The position numbers were made by a program, and so were the translations under genes. Positions 53,401 through 59,861 of a stretch of DNA of 59,861 bases are shown in pieces. The notes under the pieces are model-generated. The model had not been told where the DNA came from. It searched no databases and was given only the letters and a program-made list of their open reading frames with translations. Location: NCBI GenBank assembly GCA_019456145.1, contig VRUL01000029.1:1-59861 (forward strand), given 5' to 3'. The DNA comes from Planctomycetota bacterium (GTDB lineage: Bacteria; Planctomycetota; Phycisphaerae; Sedimentisphaerales; Anaerobacaceae). Position 1 is the stretch's first letter. Every line of letters starts with the position of its first letter.

Positions 53401-53707
53401 AATTATTCGCCCACAACCCGGCGGCGGCTTTAGCTATGCAAAGGCGAGCTACGAATCCATCCACGGTAAAATCGTCAGCGACTGGAAGATTGAAGACCGT
53501 ACGTTCACATTGAACGTTACTATCCCGACCAACACGACCGCAACGGTGTATGTTCCGGCCGGGGATCCTCAGAATGTCACTGAAAGTAGTAAGCCTGCGG
53601 CAGGTTCCAAGGGCGTGAAGTTTCTGCGGATGGAAACCGGCAAGGCGGTATACGATATCGGCTCTGGAAACTATGTATTCGTCTCTGAAAATGGCGTAGT
53701 ACGGTAA
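50468..53707 (+). CDS. Alpha-L-rhamnosidase, glycoside hydrolase family 78, lipoprotein
   Basis: This 1079-residue enzyme hydrolyses terminal alpha-L-rhamnose from polysaccharides or glycosides. Lipobox FSGC (Cys about 19) indicates outer-membrane anchoring. A beta-sandwich domain (about 30-135: CEYLVNPLGIDVVGPRLSW) is followed by further sandwich domains to about 620. An (alpha/alpha)6 barrel then carries the conserved DCPQRDERLGWTGDAQIF (general acid Glu about 668) and WERWDGWTEHKGF (general base Glu about 930). All catalytic motifs are intact. It precedes the GH5/GH43 fusion by 13 bp, so the two form an operon. Confidence 0.93.
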   Translation: MRRLVTILSVMVMPAFSGCSLSTGSGVAVKKLRCEYLVNPLGIDVVGPRLSWILESNQRGQMQTAYQILVASSEKKLNSNKGDLWNSGKVESDRSVHVQYDGRELASRMHCYWKVRAWDKDGRASAWSEPASWTMGLLGAKDRQAKWIGYDAPTPPSYRVKLEPDLLTFEGCRWIWFPEGEPHKSAPIGTRFFRRNINIPPVKIKLARFKLAMDNEGTLFVNGQTVQKFSGWKPPYTFDVTEKLIAGINCFSIAAENQGDKPNPAGLAGKLLVEFESGDAIAILIDHFWKVSNSEQQGWRGSDFDDSAWADAKEMVEVGAAPWGKVEKQDLELPPPPYLRRAFSVDKPVKRATVYASALGLYELHINGHRVGRDYFTPGWTDYTKRVYYQTYDVTNLLAPGDNAIGAILADGWYAGYLGFGRKREHYGSEPRLFAQLEIEYDDGGRQTIVTDKSWKANYGPHFEADFLMGEIYDARREMVGWNKPGFIDVAWKPVAVGTKLKPMIQSYPGVTVRETQQIKPVKITEPENGAYVFDMGQNFAGWVRLKVTGKAGAKVVLRFAEMLNPDGTIYTTNLREARCTDTYILAGEGEEIWQPGFTFHGFQYVEVTGYPGKPSPDAITGVVLHSDTPPAGTFECSNPMVNQLQRNIVWGQRGNFIDIPTDCPQRDERLGWTGDAQIFIRTATYNMDVGAFFIKWLVDLEDAQTKEGAFPDVAPHKVAMGSGVAAWGDAGVICPWTIYKVYDDKRVVEKHYESMKKWIEYLRKNSKDLLRPAYGYGDWVSVGSDTPKDVIATAYFAYSTRLVAKTAAVLGKNEDAKKYEALFERIREAFNKAYVSDDGHIKGDTQTCYAMGIYFDLLGGDKRALAARHLVEAVRRKNWHLSTGFVGLSYLLPALSQTGNLDVAYRLLNNETFPSWGYSIKNGATTIWERWDGWTEHKGFQDPGMNSFNHYAFGSVGRWMFGVVAGIDTEGPGYKRIIIRPQPGGGFSYAKASYESIHGKIVSDWKIEDRTFTLNVTIPTNTTATVYVPAGDPQNVTESSKPAAGSKGVKFLRMETGKAVYDIGSGNYVFVSENGVVR

Positions 53708-53720
53708 GGATAAACAGGAT

Positions 53721-55679
53721 ATGAAGAAGGTCATCATTTTATTATTGGTTAGCGTAGCTGTCCTTGGGACGAATGCTTACGGCGACGAAACAGCGACAAA
53801 AAGTGTCGGGCCGGCGAAAAATCTCTGGAGCAAAGAGAAGGCGTGGCGGTGGTACCGGAAGGTCTCGCCGCTGCGTGGTTGCAATTACCTTCCGCGGACG
53901 GCCGTTAATATGACGGAGATGTGGCAGGGAGATACGTTTGACCCTGAGACCATCGATGAGGAATTGGGCTGGGCCGAGAAGGCCGGTTATAATAGCGTCC
54001 GTATCTTTCTGCAGTACCTTGTATGGAAGGACGATCCGGAAGGAGTCAAGAAACGGCTCGATAAATTCCTGACCATCGCAGATAAGCACGGCATAGGCCC
54101 AATGGTGATATTGTTTTGCGATTGTGCCTTTGCGGGTCGAGAGCCATACCTTGGCAAACAGGATGAGCCTGTCCCCGGTGTTCATAACAGCGGCTGGGTC
54201 CCCAGTCCCGGCCTTAAGCGCGTGACCGACAAGACGGTTTGGGCTGACCTTGAAAAATATGTGAAAGATATCGTTGGCAGCTTCGGAAAAGATGAGCGGA
54301 TTTTGATATGGGACCTGTACAATGAGCCGGGCAATTCGAGGATGGGCGACAAGAGCCTTGCTCTGGCCGAAGCAGCTTTTGCATGGGCCCGGGCGACAAA
54401 TCCCACGCAGCCTTTGACCACCGGGGTCTGGACACGTTTTGAGGGCAAAATGTCTAAGCGCCTTATGGAGCTGTCCGACATCGTTTCGTTTCATGGTTAT
54501 GACGGTGTAGAAGGTATGAAGAACAAGCTCAAGATTTGCGAAACATATAGAAGGCCTATTCTCTGCACGGAGTGCCTGCGGCGTCAGGTCGGTAATACCT
54601 TTGCGGCGATTCTTCCGGTTTTTGCCGAGCGTAATGTTGGATGGTACAACTGGGGCCTTGTCGCCGGTCGCACACAAACGTATATGCACTGGGGCTCGAA
54701 AAAAGGTGACCCCATGCCGAAAGTATGGCAGCATGATATTTTTTATCCCGACGGCAGGCCATACAATGCGAAAGAGATCGAACTGATTCGCAGTTTTAAG
54801 TTTGCTGATACCACTGGTTGCTATTTGTTCTCCTACTTTATGAGAAACGGAGAAGACGGTCTGCATCTGGCTTACAGTTTTGACGGTTTGAACTTCAAGC
54901 CGCTCAATAATAACAAGTCTTTCCTTAGGCCCAAAGTTGGCGGCAAACTGATGCGCGACCCGTGCATTATCCAGGGGCCGGGTGGAATATTCCACATGGT
55001 GTGGACAACATCGTGGAATCAAAAGGCCATCGGATACGCCCACTCCCGGGACCTTGTGCACTGGTCGGAGCAAAAATATATTCCTGTAATGGAGCACGAA
55101 TCCAAGGCCAGGAATAGCTGGGCGCCGGAAGTATTTTATGATGAAGCGGGTAAGCAGTTCCTGATATTCTGGTCGACGACCATTCCAGGGCGCTTTGCCG
55201 AGACGGGAAAAAGCGGGGACAACGGGCTTAACCATCGAATTTATTATACGGCGACCAGGGATTTTGAGGCTTTTAAGCCGACCAAATTGTTTTATGACCC
55301 GGGCTTTAACACAATCGACGCAACGATTGTCAGGGACGCAGGGCGATACATAATGTTCATTAAAGATGAGACACGTCATCCACCGAAGAAGAACATTCGG
55401 GTGACCGTTAGCACCATGGCCGAGGGGCCTTACGGGCCGGCATCGAAGCCCATTACGGGTAACTATTGGGCTGAGGGGCCCTCGGCAATCAAGATAGGCG
55501 ATAGATGGTTTGTCTATTTTGATAAGTACAGAAAAGGCCGGTATGGTGCGGTAGTATCCAAAGACCTGAAGAATTGGGAGGATATTTCCGATAAGATTCA
55601 TTTTCCGAAAGGAACTCGCCACGGAACGATCTTTCGGGTGCCCAAACCAATTCTCACAAAGCTGCTCCAATCGGATTGA
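53721..55679 (+). CDS. GH5-like and GH43-like bifunctional glycosidase fusion
   Basis: This 652-residue secreted protein (signal peptide IILLLVSVAVLGTNAYG) has an N-terminal TIM barrel (about 40-375) of GH5/clan-A type. The acid/base Glu lies in WDLYNEPGN (about 196-204) and the nucleophile Glu in LCTECLRR (about 279-286). A C-terminal five-bladed propeller (about 385-645) follows, with GH43-type triad candidates Asp in MRDPCIIQG (about 411), Asp in NTIDATIV (about 531) and Glu in WAEGPSAIK (about 583). Both sites look intact. Substrates are not readable; with the upstream rhamnosidase a rhamnose/arabinose-rich pectic polymer is plausible. AGGATAAACAGGAT precedes the ATG. Confidence 0.82.
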   Translation: MKKVIILLLVSVAVLGTNAYGDETATKSVGPAKNLWSKEKAWRWYRKVSPLRGCNYLPRTAVNMTEMWQGDTFDPETIDEELGWAEKAGYNSVRIFLQYLVWKDDPEGVKKRLDKFLTIADKHGIGPMVILFCDCAFAGREPYLGKQDEPVPGVHNSGWVPSPGLKRVTDKTVWADLEKYVKDIVGSFGKDERILIWDLYNEPGNSRMGDKSLALAEAAFAWARATNPTQPLTTGVWTRFEGKMSKRLMELSDIVSFHGYDGVEGMKNKLKICETYRRPILCTECLRRQVGNTFAAILPVFAERNVGWYNWGLVAGRTQTYMHWGSKKGDPMPKVWQHDIFYPDGRPYNAKEIELIRSFKFADTTGCYLFSYFMRNGEDGLHLAYSFDGLNFKPLNNNKSFLRPKVGGKLMRDPCIIQGPGGIFHMVWTTSWNQKAIGYAHSRDLVHWSEQKYIPVMEHESKARNSWAPEVFYDEAGKQFLIFWSTTIPGRFAETGKSGDNGLNHRIYYTATRDFEAFKPTKLFYDPGFNTIDATIVRDAGRYIMFIKDETRHPPKKNIRVTVSTMAEGPYGPASKPITGNYWAEGPSAIKIGDRWFVYFDKYRKGRYGAVVSKDLKNWEDISDKIHFPKGTRHGTIFRVPKPILTKLLQSD

Positions 55680-55705
55680 TTCCGCCACACTGATGGCGGA
55701 CAAGT

Positions 55706-55946
55706 TTTGGCTTTGATTGGGTTCGTTTTCATAAATTGCCCGATTTAACATTTTTTCATAATCTTTTGTTATAATAGAACTTACGTTCATTTGGGCTTTT
55801 TGGAAATTGGCTTTAATTGGGTTCGTTTGGGTTCGAATTGGGTTCGTTTTTCCCACGTTGACTAAGTGTCTTTTTTCATATTCCATTGTTAATACTTTAG
55901 TTATGTTCATTTGACTTTTTGTAAATTGGGTTCGTTTTGCATAAAA
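55706..55946. repeat. GGGTTCGTTTT dispersed repeat, copy 2 (expanded)
   Basis: At least four GGGTTCG units and two core blocks (TTCATTTGGGCTTTTTGG and TTCATTTGACTTTTTG types). The rightmost 60 bp nearly equal 20832-20890. It begins within 30 bp of the GH5/GH43 stop codon. Confidence 0.75.
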
Positions 55947-55986
55947 AAGGAGCAGATTTGTAAAGGCTTCTCTACAGTTGTAGAGC

Positions 55987-56001
55987 GTGCCTTATAGGCA
56001 C
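55987..56001. repeat. Palindrome GTGCCTTATAGGCAC, copy 2
   Basis: Exact match to 1643-1657; a perfect 7-bp stem with one central base. Both copies are intergenic. Confidence 0.6.
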
Positions 56002-56422
56002 GTAAATAGTACAATAATCGCGGATTACACGGATTACACGGATTTTTTAGCCACAAAAATGCACAAAAGACACAAAGGCACGAATTTTTAACCGCTGAGA
56101 ACGTAGAGATCGCGGAGGTTTTTGGCCGGCTTGGTGTTCTTGGCAAACTCTGCTCTAAAAGCGAGCTTTTGAGGTAGAGAATTGCCTTCGTCCACAAGGC
56201 CATCGAAATGGCCTTTCTCAGAAGCCGGCTAAATAAGTGTTTTTTGGTCATTAATACACCAAAATGTTTCAAAACTTGGCTTTTATGATGCAAAATAATG
56301 TTTTTTTGCTGTTTAAAATGGCTCCCTGCCTAATGCATGCAGGGATACGTGTATCTGATGATACAAAAACTTGCGGTACTCCGCTAAAACCTTCGCCTAC
56401 TGGCGGTTTACGTTTGCCTGCC

Positions 56423-56462
56423 GGCAAACATACGGGTATTTTAACAGATTTCCAAACAAAAG
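56423..56462. repeat. 40-bp dispersed repeat, copy 2
   Basis: Matches 21083-21122 with three differences. As there, it lies a few hundred bases to the right of a GGGTTCGTTTT repeat. Confidence 0.8.
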
Positions 56463-56726
56463 TAAACAAAAAAATGGCCAAAAAAGAACTATTTTTTGGT
56501 CATCCCCGCGAAGCTTGCCACTGTCTGAAGCTAAAAAGTTCCACCTGAGGGGGCAGGCGGATACCTTTAATTACCTAATCTGCAAAGAATTACCCTCGGT
56601 TTTATCCACAAACTCGTATAATCTGCGAAGAAAAGTCTTGTACATTGTCCGCTTCGTGAGCGTAAAGAACGGACCCCCGGCAATGATGCACTTTAAGACG
56701 ATACTAATAAGGAAGGTAATTTGGAA

Positions 56727-57572
56727 ATGAAAAACAAATCGTCAGCGAAAAGGAGTCACGAAAAGCAAGTATGTAAAGTCGTGGCATCTTTTATTGCAAA
56801 GATAAAGAATTTAACCATAGATGATATTATTTCCCCTGAGGAGGAAGAACACAACGAGCAGGCTGTTGACGCACTAATAAAATGTTCTTCAATCGAAATA
56901 GTCTTGGAGCATACCCGAATTGAGAGCTATCCGGAACAAATAGCTGATAATTATATGGTCAAAAATCTCTTAAAGCCCCTTGTGGGCAAGCTCACGGGCA
57001 AATTACCTACTCCGGGTCATTACAGACTTTCAATAGACGTAGGAGCGGTAAAAGGAGCCAAAGATACTGAGCGTGTTCAAAAGGCATTGATTGCATGGGT
57101 CCAAGAGAAAGCCCCTTTGCTTGAGCTACCTGTTCATAAACCCTCTGACAAACATTACATCAGAGAGAAACCATGTGGAGTTCCTTTTGAAGTAGCACTT
57201 CATCGCTTAGAGCGTCGTGATGGGAAGTTCACTATCGAGCTGGTTGCCCCAGCGGAGTTAGAGACAAAAAGAAGGCGAAGGATTAAGATAGCACTCGAAA
57301 AAAAATGTCCCAAACTTAGCAAGGCAAAAGGTGAAACACGAATTTCGGTCTTGCTGCTGGAGTTGGATGACATCTGCTTAGGTGACCCCATCCAGACAGC
57401 AAAAGCCGTTACCGAAGAGTTGTCCCAGAATGATGTGCCAGACGAAATTTATTTGGTTGAGACGGAAGCGAAGCCCTGGGTAGTCTGGGTCTTGAAAGAC
57501 GGCGAGGCCTTATTCTCAGATTTGGAGGATTGGGGACCTTATGATTTAGACCCGTTGCAAAATAATCCGTAA
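56727..57572 (+). CDS. Protein of unknown function, 281 residues
   Basis: From ATG 56727 (GGAAGG 56711-56716 upstream; TTG 56721 is less likely) the product is soluble, with no signal peptide or membrane segment. It shows an acidic/helical N-terminus, a beta-rich middle (SSIEIVLEHTRIESYPEQ, HYRLSIDVGAVKG), a very basic stretch ETKRRRRIKIALEKKCPKL (about 176-194) and an acidic C-terminus (LFSDLEDWGPYDLDPL). No family is recognised. The segment around the basic patch could bind nucleic acid. Convergent with the beta-helix/dockerin gene. Confidence 0.65.
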   Translation: MKNKSSAKRSHEKQVCKVVASFIAKIKNLTIDDIISPEEEEHNEQAVDALIKCSSIEIVLEHTRIESYPEQIADNYMVKNLLKPLVGKLTGKLPTPGHYRLSIDVGAVKGAKDTERVQKALIAWVQEKAPLLELPVHKPSDKHYIREKPCGVPFEVALHRLERRDGKFTIELVAPAELETKRRRRIKIALEKKCPKLSKAKGETRISVLLLELDDICLGDPIQTAKAVTEELSQNDVPDEIYLVETEAKPWVVWVLKDGEALFSDLEDWGPYDLDPLQNNP

Positions 57573-57592
57573 AATAACCGGCGGGCTTAAAT

Positions 57593-58885
57593 CTATTCCC
57601 AGCAGGCTTCGGGTGGGTCAAGGTTGCATTCCAGCCAACTCTGCGTGAATAGAGCAAAGTCTTCAAAATCAACTTTGCAATCTTTGTTGAAATCCATTGC
57701 TGGATACTCGGTGCATACAGTTAAGACAATGCCGGATGGAGATTTGCTCGCCTGTGATGTTCCGCCATAGGCTCCTATATTTATTCTGCCCCCGTTAGGA
57801 TTAGGCTCTAATCCTATGTCATCAGAGGGGTCACCAGCATCAATACAGGGACTATTAGCATCATCAAGTACCCAAGTATCAGTGCCTGGGTCATATCGAC
57901 CTGCTGTAGATTGCAGATGATAAATGCTACCAGCAAATAAAGGGTCTCTTATAAAATCGCCTGTCCCTGCCGTCGCAACACCACCAAAATTGCCATTTGT
58001 ATTTCCCCAAAATGCGTTGTAAGAATTATCACATGGACCTTCACTATAAATTCCGCCCCCAGTAATGGCACTATTATACGCAATTATATTGTTCTTAATT
58101 ACGCCATAACATTTGAATATACCCCCTCCATAACCTTCACCGTATGCAATAGAATTGTTCGATACAATTGTATTATTTATTATTGTTCCATCGCAATTTG
58201 CAAGCCCACCTCCCCCATTGCTTGAGCCTGATGACTTTCTTTCATTTTGAGAAATGACATTATTAGTTATTATTCCATCACAAGAGGCAAGCCCAGCTCC
58301 AGAACCCGACTTAGTCCAGTTACCACTAATTATGTTATTGCTTATGAGACCATCGCAGCCAACTATTCCGGAGCCACTTGTGGAATTTCCAATGCTATGC
58401 CCATTATCGATTATCTTATTGTTTGAAATAGTGGGCGAAGCATTGTATTTGCCTCTAATGCCGCTGTAGTCACAATCTCTAATTATATTCTTCGCTATAG
58501 TCGGAGATGCTGCGTAGCAGTAGACGCCATGGCCGTTTCCCGTACTACCGTATCCGGTGATAGTGAAACCCGTAATAACAGAATTGGAGTCCTCACTAAA
58601 ATCAAAAGTCACTGCTGGGCCGGAAGAAGCTATAATGACAGTTGAATCAACAATGCCTTCATCATCAGGGTTTAAGCCCGTCAAGGTAATGCGCCTGCCA
58701 TTAAACTTAATTGCCTCGTTATAAGTGCTTGGTCTTACAATGACAGTATCACCATCCCAAGAATAGTTAATAGCATCCTGGATATTAGTGAAATCCGCAG
58801 AACCGTTGGGGTCAACTATGATTGTTTCTGCCTGACAGGGAATGACTAAAAACAAACATGCAAAGATTAAGCTCGTGGATTTCAT
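57593..58885 (-). CDS. Secreted right-handed beta-helix protein with dockerin-like tail
   Basis: This 430-residue protein has a signal peptide (LIFACLFLVIPCQA). A parallel beta-helix (about 20-330) is built of repeated ISNNIISGN / ITNNVISQN / IINNTIVSN coils. The C-terminal DFNKDCKVDFEDFALFTQSW resembles a single type-I dockerin/EF-hand calcium repeat, as in many planctomycete exoproteins. The opening VDPNGSADFTNIQDAINYSW is the usual pectate-lyase-like entry. No catalytic residues were identified, so binding and enzymatic roles both remain open. Its leader (58886-58945) resembles that of the gene at 58968. Confidence 0.8.
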   Translation of the reverse strand: MKSTSLIFACLFLVIPCQAETIIVDPNGSADFTNIQDAINYSWDGDTVIVRPSTYNEAIKFNGRRITLTGLNPDDEGIVDSTVIIASSGPAVTFDFSEDSNSVITGFTITGYGSTGNGHGVYCYAASPTIAKNIIRDCDYSGIRGKYNASPTISNNKIIDNGHSIGNSTSGSGIVGCDGLISNNIISGNWTKSGSGAGLASCDGIITNNVISQNERKSSGSSNGGGGLANCDGTIINNTIVSNNSIAYGEGYGGGIFKCYGVIKNNIIAYNSAITGGGIYSEGPCDNSYNAFWGNTNGNFGGVATAGTGDFIRDPLFAGSIYHLQSTAGRYDPGTDTWVLDDANSPCIDAGDPSDDIGLEPNPNGGRINIGAYGGTSQASKSPSGIVLTVCTEYPAMDFNKDCKVDFEDFALFTQSWLECNLDPPEACWE

Positions 58886-58967
58886 TTTTGAGAACTCCTC
58901 AAAAAAATTGTCGATATTCTACGGCGCACTAAAATGGGCACCGCTATCTGCTTAAAAATTCTTCGTT

Positions 58968-59333
58968 TTACTTTGGGCTGCTGAACCATTCCCGGATAAG
59001 TCCTGCCAGACCTGGAGACACTCGCGACATATGGTTTTTTATCTCCAAATTATGCTGGTGGCATTTTTCTATAATGGTAGAACTTTCTACACCGAGCGCA
59101 CGAGCCAAAATGTAAACTCTTGTATGTTCCTTGTTCTCGCTTTTGGGCTTTGCCATGTTGGATTCAAATTCACCACACCCACAATCTTCCGGTGTAATAG
59201 GAAATCTATATCTTGATTTATCACCCTTTATTCGCTCCGCAGATTCGAATATTGGTGCGCGCCTTCGGCAGTGACCAAATGGTATTTGAGCAACATTCTC
59301 CCACCATTTACAATTTTGACATATTTCCTTCAT
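58968..59333 (-). CDS. Cys-rich protein with IF2_N-like C-terminal domain
   Basis: This 121-residue protein has an N-terminal cysteine module (CQNCKWWE at about 5-12, GHCRRRAP at about 20-27, PEDCGCGEFE at about 48-57), with five or six cysteines suited to a zinc or iron-sulfur site. A C-terminal segment (about 70-110: HTRVYILARALGVESSTIIE through LEIKNHMSRVSPG) matches the IF2_N pattern (irVyeLAkelgvssk.li..l...gi.vk.hms). IF2_N modules occur at the start of initiation factor IF-2 and are rarely free-standing. Start ATG 59333 overlaps by ATGA the stop of a 13-codon leader ORF. Role unknown; ribosome or nucleic-acid contact is possible. Confidence 0.65.
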   Translation of the reverse strand: MKEICQNCKWWENVAQIPFGHCRRRAPIFESAERIKGDKSRYRFPITPEDCGCGEFESNMAKPKSENKEHTRVYILARALGVESSTIIEKCHQHNLEIKNHMSRVSPGLAGLIREWFSSPK

Positions 59334-59371
59334 TCCAATTTTCCTTTCATCTTCTTTTCTTTGCTAACCAT
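59330..59371 (-). CDS. 13-codon leader ORF coupled to the Cys-rich/IF2_N gene
   Basis: ATG 59371 opens MVSKEKKMKGKLE and stops at TGA 59330-59332, overlapping the next ATG. GAGAGGAG just upstream is the best ribosome site in the area, and the downstream gene's own site (AAAGGAAAATTGGA) lies within this ORF. The arrangement fits translational coupling. Confidence 0.45.
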   Translation of the reverse strand: MVSKEKKMKGKLE

Positions 59372-59520
59372 TTTTTTCTCCTCTCAAAAATTGTTAATTC
59401 GTAGCGCATTCAAAAGGGCACAGCTACATCGTGCCAAACCGAGGCCCAGCAAGGCCCGCAAGCAATACATAAGCGATGCTAAAATTTCAGTACAGTCCCG
59501 CATTTAATTGTCAAAAGCCG

Positions 59521-59560
59521 AGATTGCCACGGCCCGCCTTCGGCGGACCTCGCAATGACA
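59521..59560. repeat. Dispersed hairpin repeat, copy 3 (AGATTGCC...CGCAATGACA)
   Basis: Same arms as copies at 1683 and 24663, here enclosing GGCCCGCCTTCGGCGGACC. Confidence 0.6.
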
Positions 59561-59617
59561 GATTCTCGACGCTTGTCCCATAATAACAGATAAAGACCGT
59601 TAAAACAAGGAAAATCT

Positions 59618-59790
59618 GCTTCATCTGTGACATATCACGCTTCATCTGCGACATATTAAGCCTTATTTATTACACACGGGCAGGATGCCCGTGCCACAAG
59701 ATTAAACTTCATATATAACATATCATACTTACTTTGCTACAACTGGCGTTTCATTTATGGCAGATAACGCTTCATCTGTGGCAAATTATA
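59618..59790. repeat. Degenerate array of CTTCATCTGTGACATAT units
   Basis: Five related copies start near 59618, 59639, 59706, 59748 and 59769. Spacings are 21, 67, 42 and 21 bases, close to multiples of 21. Confidence 0.5.
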
Positions 59791-59861
59791 CCAATCACAG
59801 TTAAAAATTGCCGAAAGAATTACCCCTAAAAATGTATCGAACGTCCTGGATTCCTGCTTTC

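Larger units (their letters stand above)
55680..56726. other. Intergenic region, about 1 kb, of dispersed repeats
   Basis: No supported gene is seen; overlapping frames on both strands translate repeats. Contents are the GGGTTCGTTTT repeat (55706-55946), the palindrome GTGCCTTATAGGCAC (55987-56001), a short GGATTACAC duplication (about 56021-56041) and the 40-bp repeat (56423-56462). Confidence 0.65.
59372..59861. other. Right-end intergenic region with leader homology and repeats
   Basis: The first 60 bp share sequence with the leader of the beta-helix gene. Further right are the third AGATTGCC...CGCAATGACA repeat (59521-59560), a hairpin GGGCAGGATGCCC (about 59678-59690) and a degenerate roughly 21-bp array (59618-59790). 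No gene is seen. Confidence 0.55.

Noticed and set aside
53742..55910. A 722-codon open frame antisense to the GH5/GH43 gene
   Set aside because: It mirrors a GC-rich sense gene with clear domains and extends only into the GGGTTCG repeat. No domain or ribosome site; the sense strand is convincingly coding.
56264..56730. Overlapping plus-strand ORFs before the 56727 gene
   Set aside because: They lie in repeat DNA, overlap each other in different frames and have no domain.

Overview
The window looks like a chromosomal segment from an uncultured, probably anaerobic planctomycete, most likely Phycisphaerae or Sedimentisphaerales-like. This is inferred from gene content: large Ser/Thr kinases with TPR or propeller tails, three ECF sigma/anti-sigma pairs, an HzsA-like CXXCH propeller protein, DUF362 and SMP-30 proteins, dockerin-tailed beta-helix proteins, polysaccharide hydrolases, and intergenic DNA full of short dispersed repeats. 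No phage or plasmid backbone and no CRISPR array was seen.

Layout. 1-7.0 kb: a lipoprotein cut by the left edge, two small envelope genes, queG, an ECF sigma/membrane regulator pair, a relic of a kinase N-terminus, and a lipoprotein built of near-identical 26-residue HEAT-like repeats. 7.5-14.5 kb: an iron-sulfur flavoprotein, then an apparent operon of a CBM9-like secreted protein, a FIST lipoprotein and a HEAT/discoidin/propeller/CXXCH protein. 14.7-20.7 kb: a CoA-thioester cluster with an alcohol dehydrogenase, a decayed FadB-type C-terminus, one HGD-D (2-hydroxyacyl-CoA dehydratase/benzoyl-CoA reductase family) subunit, its ATPase activator, an MBL-fold hydrolase and a convergent benzoate-CoA-ligase-like enzyme. 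20.7-22.8 kb: repeats and an island of very small genes around a long-variable-arm tRNA with anticodon UGG.

23-39 kb: stand-alone proline dehydrogenase, a DUF362-SMP-30 fusion, an FHA protein divergent from three tandem kinase genes that share their catalytic half but differ in their tails, a sialidase-like/beta-helix protein and a free SMP-30 lipoprotein. 39.4-44.2 kb: two more ECF sigma/anti-sigma loci, one with a frameshifted sigma gene. 45-50.3 kb: guaB and guaA, then two tandem PAP2-like genes with echoes of the guaA 3' end before each. 50.4-55.7 kb: a rhamnosidase (GH78) and a GH5-like/GH43-like fusion behind a leader that can fold in two exclusive ways. 55.7-59.9 kb: dispersed repeats, an unknown protein, a beta-helix/dockerin protein, and a Cys-rich protein with an IF2_N-like tail preceded by a 13-codon leader ORF.

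How the genes may work together (inference). The FHA protein and kinases form a phospho-signalling locus. The sigma/anti-sigma pairs sense the envelope. The 14.7-20.7 kb cluster activates an acid to its CoA ester and carries out an ATP-driven radical reduction or dehydration. The glycosidase and beta-helix genes indicate plant or algal polysaccharide degradation. The points most worth checking are the UGG tRNA island, the single-subunit HGD-D/activase pair, the 26-residue repeat lipoprotein, the kinase array and its relic, and the switch-like leader upstream of the rhamnosidase gene.
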